In this document: positions 26,893 through 35,606 of the stretch, piece after piece | How the letters are laid out: each line of letters starts with the position of its first letter | Position numbering within the stretch: position 1 is the stretch's first letter | NCBI RefSeq assembly: GCF_030812775.1 | Contig: NZ_JAUSTI010000010.1 | Span: 62,001-126,000 of the forward strand | DNA from: Paenibacillus tundrae | GTDB taxonomy: Bacteria; Bacillota; Bacilli; Paenibacillales; Paenibacillaceae | DNA length: 64,000 nucleotides | Direction: 5' to 3' | Program-made: the position numbers and the translations under genes | Notes under the pieces: generated by a model | What the model was told of the DNA's origin: nothing | What the model saw: only the letters and a program-made list of their open reading frames with translations | Database searches by the model: none

Positions 26893-27799
26893 TGCCGCAT
26901 TGTTCGGCTCTACCTTACGGATTATGACTCCGATCCTGCTCGCGGCGCTCGGTGGTGCTTTATGCTCCCGGGTTGGTCTGTTCAATGTGGGTTTGGAAGG
27001 GCTTGTACTCATTGGAGCCTTCTCAGCGATCGTGGGTAATTACCTGTTTGGCAATGTACTGCTTGCCGTGATCTTTTCTATCATTATTGTTATGCTGTTC
27101 TCAGCACTATTTGCCTTTATTAGTATTAATCTAAAAGCGAACGCCATCGTCGTCGGGATCTCGCTTAATTTCCTCGCCGCGGGGCTAACGACCTTTGCAC
27201 TACGTGCGATTTTCGATGTGAAGGGCGCATACTACGATAAAGACATGCAAGGTCTTCCGAAATGGGACATTCCTTTGATTAAGGATATCCCGTGGGTGGG
27301 TGATGTATTTTCCGGTCATAGTCCGTTGATCTATCTGGGTATTCTCATTGTGATTGGATTACAATTCTATCTATTTAAAAGTGTCTCCGGATTCCGTCTG
27401 CGCTCAGTGGGTGAAAATCCAGTAGCGGCACAGAGTATCGGCATCAAGGTACGCGGTATCCAGTACGGAGCGGTTCTTATGTGTGGTGTGTTGTGTGCAC
27501 TGGCTGGAGCGCAATTGTCGCTTGGACAAGTGACTATGTTTACCGAAGGTATGACGGCTGGTCGTGGATTCATTGCACTCGTTGCTACGATGCTGGGACA
27601 GGCGAATCCGCTCGGGGTAATGGGTTCTAGCGTGCTGTTTGGTTTCATGGAGGCATTCAGTATTCGTCTACAGGGCTTCACGTTGCCAACGCACTTCACG
27701 CAAATGTTGCCGTATATCGTAACGCTGGTAGCGATGTTCTTCTTCAAAGACCGTACCTATCAACAGGATGCATTGAAAGCGGGCGGAAGCTCGCGTTAA
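26876..27799 (+). CDS. nupQ: Nucleoside ABC transporter permease 2
   Basis: A 307-residue permease homologous to the preceding one (ALCSRVGLFNVGLEGLVLIG, GFRLRSVGENPVAAQSIGI, GRGFIALVATMLGQANPLG). Together they form the channel of the guanosine/purine nucleoside importer. The start overlaps the end of the first permease. A molybdoenzyme gene and a nucleoside phosphorylase gene follow on the same strand. Confidence 0.9.
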   Translation: MQQLFDAALFGSTLRIMTPILLAALGGALCSRVGLFNVGLEGLVLIGAFSAIVGNYLFGNVLLAVIFSIIIVMLFSALFAFISINLKANAIVVGISLNFLAAGLTTFALRAIFDVKGAYYDKDMQGLPKWDIPLIKDIPWVGDVFSGHSPLIYLGILIVIGLQFYLFKSVSGFRLRSVGENPVAAQSIGIKVRGIQYGAVLMCGVLCALAGAQLSLGQVTMFTEGMTAGRGFIALVATMLGQANPLGVMGSSVLFGFMEAFSIRLQGFTLPTHFTQMLPYIVTLVAMFFFKDRTYQQDALKAGGSSR

Positions 27800-27844
27800 T
27801 TCGTTAAGGCTATACTGAGAGCTTATGAAAAGGGAGGGAGCACG

Positions 27845-28516
27845 TTGCTGAATAAGGCTGAACGGTTGAAAAAGACGAAATCACCAGCACCCAAAGTCGG
27901 TGCTGAGCATGGAGATCGGCTGCCGCCTGGGCAGATGTTGACTGAGAAATTCCCGATCCTGCATGAAGGAGAAGTGCCCGAGTACGACCTGTCTACATGG
28001 GATCTGAAGGTGTTCGGTGAAGTTGAGGAGGAGAAGGTGTTCTCCTTCGCAGAGCTTCAGGCGATGCCTCAGGTGAATACGGTGAGCGATATCCACTGTG
28101 TGACCCGTTGGTCCAAGTTTGATACGCCGTGGGAAGGCATTCGTTTCTCAGAATTCGTGAAGCTTCTTGGCGTTAAGCCAGAGGCAAAATATGTGATGGT
28201 TCATGCAGATCATGATTATGAAACGAATGTTCCACTCGAAGAGTTGATGCATGACGATGTGTTACTCGCCTTCAAATATAATGGCGAGCCACTTACACCG
28301 AAGCATGGGTATCCATTACGGCTGGTTGTGCCACAGTTATACTTTTGGAAGAGTGCGAAATGGGTACGTGGGCTTGAGTTCATGACCGAAGACCGCAATG
28401 GGTTCTGGGAGAATAACGGGTTCCATCATTTTGCTGATCCGTTCAAGGAGCAGCGCTTCTCAGGTGAGGATCTACCGATCCCAGAAGACGAATGGACGAA
28501 GAAGGAGTTTGATTAA
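27845..28516 (+). CDS. Molybdopterin-dependent oxidoreductase (YuiH/sulfite-oxidase fold)
   Basis: A 223-residue single-domain protein of the sulfite-oxidase molybdopterin family. The Mo-ligand Cys is in DIHCVTRWSKFDTPW, and further family motifs are HADHDYETNVPLEE, HGYPLRLVVPQLYFWKSAKW and WENNGFH. No twin-Arg signal is present, so it is cytoplasmic, unlike MsrP. The substrate is unknown. TTG start after GGGAGGGAG. It lies between a nucleoside importer and a nucleoside phosphorylase gene, one base before the latter, which hints at a shared transcript. Confidence 0.85.
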   Translation: MLNKAERLKKTKSPAPKVGAEHGDRLPPGQMLTEKFPILHEGEVPEYDLSTWDLKVFGEVEEEKVFSFAELQAMPQVNTVSDIHCVTRWSKFDTPWEGIRFSEFVKLLGVKPEAKYVMVHADHDYETNVPLEELMHDDVLLAFKYNGEPLTPKHGYPLRLVVPQLYFWKSAKWVRGLEFMTEDRNGFWENNGFHHFADPFKEQRFSGEDLPIPEDEWTKKEFD

Positions 28517-28517
28517 G

Positions 28518-29303
28518 ATGTTGATGCCGATTTTGCAAATTCACTCTGAGGACATGCCAGCATATGCCATCGTCTGTGGTGACCCGGCGCGTGCGGAGAA
28601 GATCTCTCGTAAGTTAGAACAAGTGAGAGAGCTGGCATTCAGCCGCGAGTATCGCACATTTGTCGGTCAATTCGAAGGTGTGCAGATGGCTGTAGTTAGT
28701 CATGGCGTAGGTTCACCGGGGGCAGCTGTCTGTTTCGAGGAGCTGATTCGTGCAGGTGTGACCACACTAATCCGTGTGGGAACTGCGGGTTCGTATACCG
28801 CCGATTATCCAGCTGGTAGCGTTATTGTCAGCACGGCAGCAGTTCGCACCGATGGATTGACACGGCAGTTAGTGCCAGATGGTTTCCCAGCTGTAGCGGA
28901 CATCGGTGTTACGCAAGCGCTGATTGAAGCTGCACGGGGGACGGGAAGCGGGACGGATGGAGCTTCTGTAGCTTCCGATGCACCGACAACAGGTGCTACC
29001 AAGGTGGGGGTGGGCATTACCGTTACGCTCGATGCTTTCTTCACCGGAGTAGAAGAAATACCACATCGCAAGTACAAGCAGGCAGGTGCGCTTGCTGCAG
29101 AGATGGAAATTGCTGCGCTCTACATCATTAGCACCTTGCGAGGTGCTCGTGCTGGTGCAATCGTAGCGATTGATGGTTTTGCGGACAGCGATCTGGCTGC
29201 CGAGTATGATCCGCATACCGGTGCGGTTGCGAACGCGGTGGAACAAGAGATCAATACGGCGCTACAAGCGCTGGCTACATTGGCGCGTCAGGATCAGGCG
29301 TAG
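28518..29303 (+). CDS. Nucleoside phosphorylase (PNP/UDP family 1)
   Basis: A 261-residue phosphorylase that splits a nucleoside with phosphate to a base and ribose 1-phosphate. Family marks are IVCGDPARAEKI (phosphate loop), VVSHGVGSPGAAVCFEELI, IRVGTAGSY and the ribose/base region AGALAAEMEIAALYI. A low-complexity insertion (GTGSGTDGASVASDAPTTG) interrupts the region after the base-binding strand. Uridine versus purine preference cannot be told. The ATG at 28518 follows GAAGGAG. It is the last gene of the nucleoside uptake region. Confidence 0.88.
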   Translation: MLMPILQIHSEDMPAYAIVCGDPARAEKISRKLEQVRELAFSREYRTFVGQFEGVQMAVVSHGVGSPGAAVCFEELIRAGVTTLIRVGTAGSYTADYPAGSVIVSTAAVRTDGLTRQLVPDGFPAVADIGVTQALIEAARGTGSGTDGASVASDAPTTGATKVGVGITVTLDAFFTGVEEIPHRKYKQAGALAAEMEIAALYIISTLRGARAGAIVAIDGFADSDLAAEYDPHTGAVANAVEQEINTALQALATLARQDQA

Positions 29304-29370
29304 TTCGTTAGCACTGTCCTGGGAATAGACTAGAAAATATTAAAATGAATGCTTCGTACAGTCATTCATT

Positions 29371-29417
29371 ATGGCGACTTTTTTCCGTATTCAATTGGAG
29401 AGAGGTCGCCATTTTTA
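29371..29417 (+). terminator. Terminator of the nucleoside operon
   Basis: ATGGCGAC (29371-29378) pairs with GTCGCCAT (29405-29412), followed by TTTTA. Confidence 0.75.
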
Positions 29418-29520
29418 TGTATCTGTGTTAGCGATCCTTTTCAAATGAATGATCCTGTCAGTTGTGGGTAAGTTATATACAGGAACATCATCATGAATAG
29501 AGATCAAGGAGGATTCCGAA

Positions 29521-29706
29521 ATGACACAGAACAATCAACCTCAAGATGAGGCTGCTATCCGTAACAAACTGGATGAAGACGGGGATTCTTTGATGGAGAA
29601 AAAGAAGATCCTCAGTGGTGTAGACATTGAGCCACAAGCAGATGAATGGGCAGCTAAGCCATCCCCAGTAGCCTTTAACAGTGTAAAATCCTCTTCCAAA
29701 GAGTAA
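29521..29706 (+). CDS. Small acidic hypothetical protein
   Basis: A 61-residue hydrophilic protein rich in Asp, Glu, Gln and Lys with no predicted membrane segment; probably largely disordered. I do not recognise it. AAGGAGG stands just before the ATG and a terminator follows, so it is likely a real monocistronic gene. Confidence 0.65.
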   Translation: MTQNNQPQDEAAIRNKLDEDGDSLMEKKKILSGVDIEPQADEWAAKPSPVAFNSVKSSSKE

Positions 29707-29727
29707 AACGAGCTATGGCTGAATTGT

Positions 29728-29756
29728 GGCGGATACCTTCAGGGTATCTGCCTTTT
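29728..29756 (+). terminator. Terminator of the small acidic gene
   Basis: GGCGGATACC (29728-29737) pairs with GGTATCTGCC (29743-29752) with one G-T pair and is followed by TTTT. Confidence 0.75.
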
Positions 29757-29831
29757 GATGTACAAGGATGTACAGTGGTTGTACGGGAGATGTATAATAC
29801 TGGGAACATCTTGGTGAGGAGTGGGGAAGTA

Positions 29832-30314
29832 ATGAATGAAGTGAGCATCCGCAAAGCGGTAAGTAGCGATTATCAAGGAGTGTCCGCACTAATGGATGAG
29901 TTGCACCGTATGCATGTCGAGGCACGTCCTGACATATATAGACCGCTACAGCCTAGAATGAGTCAGCAGGAATTTGAGGATTTGTTGAGTGCAGAAGATC
30001 GCTACCTGTATGTAGCTGAAGCAACAGAGCAGGGGGGAATCTGTGGGTACGTCAGCGCCCAACTCAATAAAATTCAGAATGTAGAGCTGTTGATGGATCG
30101 GGAAGTGCTTTACATTAATGAGATTATTATTGATCCCAAGTATCGTGGGCGTAGCATTGGACAGAAGATGATGGCGGTGCTTGTTGAGCTGGGCAAAGAA
30201 CTTCAAGCTGATCATCTAGAGCTAACCGTAGCTTCGTTTAACCAAGGGGCACAGGAGTTTTATGAAAAGTTAGGTCTGGTCGTCCGCAGCAGCAGAATGG
30301 AATACATACTCTGA
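29832..30314 (+). CDS. GNAT family N-acetyltransferase
   Basis: A 160-residue acetyl-CoA-dependent acetyltransferase. The acetyl-CoA loop follows the strand LYINEIIIDPKYRGRSIGQKM (RGRSIG is the Q/RxxGxG/A site), and the C-terminal AQEFYEKLGLVVRSSRMEY is typical. The substrate is unknown. The ATG at 29832 is used; the frame is open to 29715, but that stretch contains the terminator of the previous gene. Confidence 0.88.
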   Translation: MNEVSIRKAVSSDYQGVSALMDELHRMHVEARPDIYRPLQPRMSQQEFEDLLSAEDRYLYVAEATEQGGICGYVSAQLNKIQNVELLMDREVLYINEIIIDPKYRGRSIGQKMMAVLVELGKELQADHLELTVASFNQGAQEFYEKLGLVVRSSRMEYIL

Positions 30315-30332
30315 AAATTATTTTATGCTTGA

Positions 30333-30349
30333 ATACCCCTAGGGGGTAT
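30333..30349. promoter_or_regulatory. CsoR-type operator before csoR
   Basis: ATACCCCTAGGGGGTAT matches the known CsoR operator pattern TACCCC..GGGGTA. It lies in the 17-18 base spacer between TTGAAT (30328) and TATCCT (30352), so repressor binding would block polymerase. Confidence 0.85.
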
Positions 30350-30385
30350 GTTATCCTTAAGTCAGAATGATGAAGAGGGGTGTTT

Positions 30386-30799
30386 ATGATGGATCATCAG
30401 AGCCATCCCAAGGACTTGATGGAACCTTCCGGAACCGATGTACCTGAAGTATTGGAGACGGAATCTGCACAAACGGCGAATTCTTGTCATGCTCATGCTG
30501 ATAACGATGACGGGAAGCAAGTCCGTAAGAGTCATCACTCACAAGAGATGAAGGGCAATCTGATTTCACGGTTGAATCGTGTTGAAGGACAGATTCGTGG
30601 AATTAAAGGACTTATTGAGAAGGATACGTATTGTGATGATGTCCTGACACAGATCGCGGCAGCCCAGTCAGCGCTTAATTCAGTAGGAAAACTTCTGCTT
30701 GAAGGGCATATGAAGAGCTGTATCGTTGAGCGAATTCAGGCAGGGGAACATGAAGTAGTCGATGAACTGCTGGTTACAGTAAGGAAGTTAATGAAGTAA
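30386..30799 (+). CDS. csoR: Copper-sensing transcriptional repressor CsoR
   Basis: A 137-residue all-helical Cu(I)-responsive repressor. The copper ligands of the CsoR family are present: Cys in TYCDDVL, His and Cys in EGHMKSC. The DNA-binding face is RLNRVEGQIRGIKGLIEKD. An unusual N-terminal extension of about 50 residues is rich in His, Asp and Glu (SCHAHADNDDG, SHHS) and could bind extra metal. The ATG at 30386 follows GAAGAGGGG; the next codon, ATG at 30389, is equally possible. Autoregulation is suggested by the operator upstream. Confidence 0.9.
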   Translation: MMDHQSHPKDLMEPSGTDVPEVLETESAQTANSCHAHADNDDGKQVRKSHHSQEMKGNLISRLNRVEGQIRGIKGLIEKDTYCDDVLTQIAAAQSALNSVGKLLLEGHMKSCIVERIQAGEHEVVDELLVTVRKLMK

Positions 30800-30814
30800 C
30801 ATGTATTTTAAAAT

Positions 30815-31011
30815 CTATATAAGTTCAACTAAACTTTTTACACGATAACGGAGAGGACAGAAATAGCTTGAAGAAGCGGAGCGGTCGCCTTTATCCTCGG
30901 ATTTTCCCCATAGGGAAAGAGATCAAAAAAATCTGGGGATAACAGCGATCGGAAGGTTATTCTGTCATCGGAGTGGTAAGTGTAGCATTCTTTAATTGAA
31001 CTTATATATAG
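30815..31011 (+). repeat. Structured repeat, family 1, copy 2 (with terminal inverted repeats)
   Basis: Terminal repeats are CTATATAAGTTCAACTAAA (30815-30833) and its near-complement ending TTGAACTTATATATAG (31011). Inside: outer pairing GACAGAA (30856-30862)/TTCTGTC (30960-30966), GAAGCGGAGCG box, central stem 30891-30905/30928-30942 (15 pairs, two G-T), and ACAGCGATCG box. It separates csoR and copZ and forms the leader just before the copZ ribosome site. Confidence 0.88.
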
Positions 31012-31031
31012 CTCATAAGGAGGAATATATG

Positions 31032-31232
31032 ATGTCTAATGTTACATTGAACGTAGCAGGAATGTCCTGCAATCACTGTGTGAAGGCGGTTGAAGAAGCC
31101 GTGAAGAATGCTGGTGCGAGTGGTCAGGTCGATCTGCAAGCTGGAACGGTAGCGGTAGAGTATGACGAGCAGAAGGTTAACGTGGATCAGATCAAGGCGG
31201 CAATTGAAGATCAAGGCTACGATGTAGCCTAA
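31032..31232 (+). CDS. copZ: Copper chaperone CopZ
   Basis: A 66-residue heavy-metal-associated domain with the Cu(I)-binding motif GMSCNHC and the usual ferredoxin-like beta-alpha-beta-beta-alpha-beta pattern. It passes copper to the CopA ATPase and to CsoR. ATG at 31032 (AAGGAGGA 7 bases upstream) is preferred; ATG at 31029 is too close. No operator of its own is seen, so it is probably cotranscribed with csoR through the repeat element. Confidence 0.92.
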   Translation: MSNVTLNVAGMSCNHCVKAVEEAVKNAGASGQVDLQAGTVAVEYDEQKVNVDQIKAAIEDQGYDVA

Positions 31233-31380
31233 TTATTTACTCTTAACTTTCGTATGATCCATATGAATGATTTATGATGGTCTGGCTTGAACAGAACTTC
31301 CTTGTAACTCAAGGGCGAGAAAATCAGTAGATCTTTTTCGCATAAGTTTATCGTTTAAGCCTCATTTTTTTCTAAGAAAT

Positions 31381-31397
31381 ATACCCCCATGGGGTAT
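31381..31397. promoter_or_regulatory. CsoR-type operator before copA
   Basis: ATACCCC-CAT-GGGGTAT is a perfect 7-bp inverted repeat of the CsoR class, 31 bases before the copA start. It implies a separate copper-induced promoter for copA. Confidence 0.85.
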
Positions 31398-31427
31398 TGA
31401 AGAAATAAATCGAACGGAGATGACGAC

Positions 31428-33956
31428 ATGGATAAGCCAGCAACAGAAAACACTGCAACTGGCTCAGCATTACCACCCGTTGAGGGTACTTCCGGTGTAC
31501 TCACCACACTCCAAATTACAGGCATGACCTGTGCAGCGTGTTCTTCTCGGATTGAGAAGGGGTTATCCCGTATGGAGGGGGTCAATCAGGCTAATGTCAA
31601 TCTCGCAATAGAACAGGCCACCGTTAAGTACGATCCCAAAGTCATTAATGTCAATCAACTGCGCGATAAAGTTGAAGCATTAGGTTATGGCACAGTTACG
31701 GAATCGGTAGACCTGGATATAACGGGCATGACCTGTGCGGCTTGTTCGGCTCGGATCGAGAAAGGGTTATCCCGCTTGCCGGGTGTATCTCGTGCCAATG
31801 TGAACTTGGCGTTGGAGACAGGGCATGTCGAGTATACAGCAGGCGTGCTGAAGGCATCCGATATTACCGCTAAGATTAGACAGCTTGGTTATGGCGCAGA
31901 ATTACAACAGACGGGAGAGGAAACTTCGTCTGTAAGAGAGCGGGAGCTACAGCGTAAGAAGTGGAAATGGATGATATCTGCAGCACTTTCGATTCCTTTG
32001 TTATGGGCGATGGTAGGTCACTTCTCCTTCACATCGTGGATTTGGGTGCCTGATCTGTTCATGAACCCATGGTTCCAATTGCTTCTCGCAACGCCAGTTC
32101 AGTTTGTGATTGGATGGCAGTTCTATGTGGGAGCCTACAAAGCATTGCGCAGCGGTAGCGCCAATATGGACGTATTGGTTGCTCTAGGTACAAGTGCCGC
32201 GTTCTTCTACAGTCTTTATCTGACATTAACCAGTGGCTATTTGCCTGCCGGCACGATGGATCATGGTGCAATGGAAACGAGCACAGCCGCTGTGCCGATG
32301 GTGGAACTTTACTATGAGACGAGTGCAATTCTGATTACCTTGATATTACTCGGCAAATGGTTCGAGGCTGTAGCGAAGGGACGCTCATCTCAGGCAATCA
32401 AGAGCCTGATTGAACTGGCGCCGCGTGAAGCCCGCGTCATTCGTGAGGGGCAAGAAGTGGTTATCCCTGCGAATTATGTTGCCGTGGGGGATCTCGTTCT
32501 TGTGAAGCCAGGGGACAGTATTCCGGTGGATGGCATCGTGGAGGAAGGGCAATCTTCCGTAGATGAATCGATGTTAAGTGGTGAGAGTTTACCTGTAGAC
32601 AAAAAGCCTGGTGATGCCGTTACAGGTGCTACTTTGAACAAAAACGGCATGTTACGTATCAAAGCAACCCGGGTGGGTGCAGATACCGCGCTATCCCAGA
32701 TTATTAAAGTTGTCGAGCAAGCGCAGGGCTCCAAAGCACCAATTCAGCGGATTGCGGATGTAATCTCGGGTATTTTTGTTCCGATTGTGGTAGGTGTTGC
32801 TGCTGTAACATTCCTTATCTGGTACTTCTTCGCAAGTCCAGGTGACTTCGCTGGATCATTGGAAAAAGCCATTGCTGTACTGGTTATCGCCTGTCCATGT
32901 GCTTTGGGCTTGGCTACGCCAACCTCAGTTATGGCTGGATCGGGACGAGCGGCCGAATATGGTATTTTGTTCAAAGGTGGCGAGCACCTGGAATCTGCTC
33001 AGCAGATTCAGACGGTTGTGCTGGACAAAACAGGTACAGTAACTCAGGGCAAACCTGTGCTTACTAACGTTGTAACAGCTTCGAACTGGACAGAAACAGA
33101 GCTATTAGAGCGGGTTGGCGCAGCAGAGCGTAATTCGGAACATCCACTTGCTGAAGCTATCGTGGAAGGGATTCAAGGAAAAGGTATCGCTCTGAGCCAA
33201 TCCGATCAATTCGATAACATACCTGGCTATGGTGTTCGAGCTCGTGTTCAGGGACAAGAGATTCTGGTTGGAACCCGGCGTTTGCTTGCCGATGCTAAGG
33301 TGAATGTTCCAGATGGTACGGTGGCTCAGATGAACCAACTGGAGGAACAAGGGCGTACAGCGATGTTGGTTGCGATTGATGGTGTGTGGGCAGGGGTTGT
33401 TGCTGTTGCAGATACCATTAAGGAAACGTCACGCGAAGCGGTAGCTCGTTTACAAGCGATGGGGATCGACGTTATCATGATAACCGGTGACAATGAACGA
33501 ACAGCACGTGCTGTGGCAGAGCAAGCGGGAATTCGCGACGTCTTGGCAGAGGTACTGCCAGAGGGCAAAGCGGCGGAAGTGAAGAAGCTTCAGGATAATG
33601 GCCGTAAGGTAGCTATGGTTGGAGATGGAATCAATGATGCGCCAGCTCTGGCGACAGCCGATATTGGGATGGCTATTGGAACAGGGACGGATGTAGCGAT
33701 GGAAGCGGCAGATATTACGTTGATGCGCGGTGACCTGAATAGCATTGCTGACGCGATTGAGATGAGCCGGCGAACAATGGGTAACATCAAGCAGAATCTG
33801 TTCTGGGCGCTTGGATATAATGTGATTGGTATTCCAATTGCTGCGGTTGGTTTCCTTGCACCATGGCTAGCAGGGGCTGCGATGGCGTTCAGCTCGGTGT
33901 CTGTTGTATTAAACGCCTTACGCTTGCAACGGATGAAGCTGCAACATAAAGGATAA
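31428..33956 (+). CDS. copA: Copper-exporting P1B-type ATPase CopA
   Basis: An 842-residue Cu(I) efflux pump. Two N-terminal metal-binding domains carry MTCAAC at 33 and 101. Eight transmembrane helices include the transport motif CPC (489-491). The soluble core has the actuator TGES-like LSGESLP, the phosphorylated DKTGT (Asp533), the SEHPLAEAI nucleotide site and GDGINDAP (732-739). All catalytic motifs are intact. It completes the csoR-copZ-copA copper resistance locus and has its own CsoR-type operator. Confidence 0.95.
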   Translation: MDKPATENTATGSALPPVEGTSGVLTTLQITGMTCAACSSRIEKGLSRMEGVNQANVNLAIEQATVKYDPKVINVNQLRDKVEALGYGTVTESVDLDITGMTCAACSARIEKGLSRLPGVSRANVNLALETGHVEYTAGVLKASDITAKIRQLGYGAELQQTGEETSSVRERELQRKKWKWMISAALSIPLLWAMVGHFSFTSWIWVPDLFMNPWFQLLLATPVQFVIGWQFYVGAYKALRSGSANMDVLVALGTSAAFFYSLYLTLTSGYLPAGTMDHGAMETSTAAVPMVELYYETSAILITLILLGKWFEAVAKGRSSQAIKSLIELAPREARVIREGQEVVIPANYVAVGDLVLVKPGDSIPVDGIVEEGQSSVDESMLSGESLPVDKKPGDAVTGATLNKNGMLRIKATRVGADTALSQIIKVVEQAQGSKAPIQRIADVISGIFVPIVVGVAAVTFLIWYFFASPGDFAGSLEKAIAVLVIACPCALGLATPTSVMAGSGRAAEYGILFKGGEHLESAQQIQTVVLDKTGTVTQGKPVLTNVVTASNWTETELLERVGAAERNSEHPLAEAIVEGIQGKGIALSQSDQFDNIPGYGVRARVQGQEILVGTRRLLADAKVNVPDGTVAQMNQLEEQGRTAMLVAIDGVWAGVVAVADTIKETSREAVARLQAMGIDVIMITGDNERTARAVAEQAGIRDVLAEVLPEGKAAEVKKLQDNGRKVAMVGDGINDAPALATADIGMAIGTGTDVAMEAADITLMRGDLNSIADAIEMSRRTMGNIKQNLFWALGYNVIGIPIAAVGFLAPWLAGAAMAFSSVSVVLNALRLQRMKLQHKG

Positions 33957-34125
33957 AGCTTTAACAACTAGAAGTTTTCAAGTTCATGGTGTGAGGTAGA
34001 CATTTTAGATTAGGTGAGGCTTGTACAGAGATATGTCCTGCGTTATTTCGATAAATGATATGAAAAGAGAACAGTGATCTTTTTCAAAAAGAGACTGTTT
34101 CTTTCATTGATTTTCAGAAATTCCA

Positions 34126-34154
34126 TTGACAATACTGACATATACATTTAAAAT
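34126..34154 (+). promoter_or_regulatory. SigA promoter of the YhgE-like gene
   Basis: TTGACA (34126-34131), exactly 17 bases, then TAAAAT (34149-34154). It is immediately followed by a long palindrome that is probably the TetR operator. Confidence 0.75.
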
Positions 34155-34155
34155 T

Positions 34156-34186
34156 TAAACATTCGTTTGATTCAAACAAATGTTTA
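34156..34186. promoter_or_regulatory. Putative TetR-family operator
   Basis: A 31-base inverted repeat whose halves are TAAACATTCGTTTG and CAAACAAATGTTTA (one mismatch) around ATT. It begins two bases after the -10 element, an effective repression site. The TetR gene at 35607 is the likely binder. Confidence 0.7.
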
Positions 34187-34225
34187 TATCAAATCAGAAC
34201 TACTTTGCAATGGAGGATAAGATCT

Positions 34226-35386
34226 ATGGTACAGGCTTTACGCGTATTGTTCAAAAAACCACCAGTGATTGTTGGAATCGTAACGGCACTTATGTTCCAA
34301 GTGATTTTCAGCATCATCTGGATGACTGCATATTCAGGAGTTAATGATCGCACAAACGAACTTACCGTCGCGATTGTGAATGAGGATGGGGAGCTATCCC
34401 AGGGCATTGCCGACCGATTGGCAGAGACGTTACCGTTTCATACCGTGTCGAATCTAAGTTCGGAAGAAGCAATAGATCAGCTCAATCATCACCAAGTTCA
34501 TATGGTACTCGGAATCCCGGCTGGCTTTAATGAATTGCTTCAAACGGCTGGATCAACTGCTGAGATTAAATACACCATTAATGAAGCTAACCCGGTGACG
34601 ATCAAAAGCATGATGCAAGGTGTATCACAGTCCGTAACCAACACGATCAATAAGCAGGCTACTGCTCAAGGTGTGCAAACTGTGCTAACAGCAACAGGAA
34701 CGCCAGCAGATCAAGCCGCTAATGTGGCTACTAACCTGACATCCCGTGTGGAAGGTGTAACAACGTCCATTAACCCGGTGAACGGCATGAACAATCAGAT
34801 GGTACCGATGATGATGGTGCTGGCATCTTATGTTGGAGCTATGATTATGGGGATGAATTTGCAAACGGCTATGGGGATGTTGTCCACAACGTTCTCTCGC
34901 TGGACCCTATTTGGCGCAAGAATTGTCATTAATGTAGGTTCGGCTCTGATGGTTTCCTTACTCGGATCTTCACTGATCGTTGCGCTTGGCGGACAGATTG
35001 AACAAGGATTCGTTGCATTCTGGTTGTTCCAGGCTTTGTTCCTTTGCACGTTCATGTTCTTCTCACAGTTCTTCTTGATCTGCTTCGGGCCTGCAGGAAG
35101 CTTGTTCAACGTGATCTCGCTGTCCTTGCAGCTCGTATCTTCTGGAGCAATGGTACCACGTGAATTGCTGAATGGATTCTATAGTGGTGTGGGTCAATTC
35201 TTGCCTGCAACGTATGCTGTTCAAGGCATCTTGAGTGCTCAACTTGGCGGCCCAGGCGTTCAGTCTGCTGCAGGTTCAATCGTTCTTATCCTGGCGATTG
35301 TGGTCGCACTCTCCCTGCTGGTTACACTTCTGAAGAAGCAACGTGTATCAGCGGGTGCACCAAGCCCAGCACCATCTAACGCTTAA
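34226..35386 (+). CDS. YhgE/Pip-like ABC-2-type membrane protein
   Basis: A 386-residue membrane protein: one N-terminal helix (PPVIVGIVTALMFQVIFSII), an extracytoplasmic domain of about 170 residues (VAIVNEDGELSQGIADRL), then five or six helices ending before a Pro/Ala/Ser tail. This is the YhgE/Pip (DUF3533) layout of type VII-associated and ABC-2-like exporters. Function is uncertain; relatives respond to membrane-active compounds. The ATG at 34226 follows GGAGGATAAG. Expression is probably controlled by the downstream TetR protein. Confidence 0.82.
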   Translation: MVQALRVLFKKPPVIVGIVTALMFQVIFSIIWMTAYSGVNDRTNELTVAIVNEDGELSQGIADRLAETLPFHTVSNLSSEEAIDQLNHHQVHMVLGIPAGFNELLQTAGSTAEIKYTINEANPVTIKSMMQGVSQSVTNTINKQATAQGVQTVLTATGTPADQAANVATNLTSRVEGVTTSINPVNGMNNQMVPMMMVLASYVGAMIMGMNLQTAMGMLSTTFSRWTLFGARIVINVGSALMVSLLGSSLIVALGGQIEQGFVAFWLFQALFLCTFMFFSQFFLICFGPAGSLFNVISLSLQLVSSGAMVPRELLNGFYSGVGQFLPATYAVQGILSAQLGGPGVQSAAGSIVLILAIVVALSLLVTLLKKQRVSAGAPSPAPSNA

Positions 35387-35424
35387 TACACTTCTTAGGA
35401 TATACGGATTTACAACGTATACCT

Positions 35425-35465
35425 ACACCAAGCCCCCCATTGATTGCCAATGGGGGGCTTGGTGT
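35425..35465. terminator. 18-bp perfect hairpin after the YhgE-like gene
   Basis: ACACCAAGCCCCCCATTG (35425-35442) pairs perfectly with CAATGGGGGGCTTGGTGT (35448-35465) with a 5-base loop. No T tract follows, so it may act as an mRNA 3' stabiliser or weak terminator before the tetR gene. Confidence 0.6.
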
Positions 35466-35606
35466 AATAATAGCGGGAGGTACATCTTCACATATACCTT
35501 CCAGAACGGCTATGCCTTGCGCTTTGTTGCACAAACTTTCATAATAGATAATTATGTATAATTCCATTAAACATTTACAAGAGAACGGATTAGAGGAGCG
35601 GACGGA

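Noticed and set aside
29715-29831. Longer N-terminus for the GNAT gene starting at 29715
   Set aside because: The added 39 codons consist of the terminator hairpin of the preceding gene; the ATG at 29832 fits the family start.
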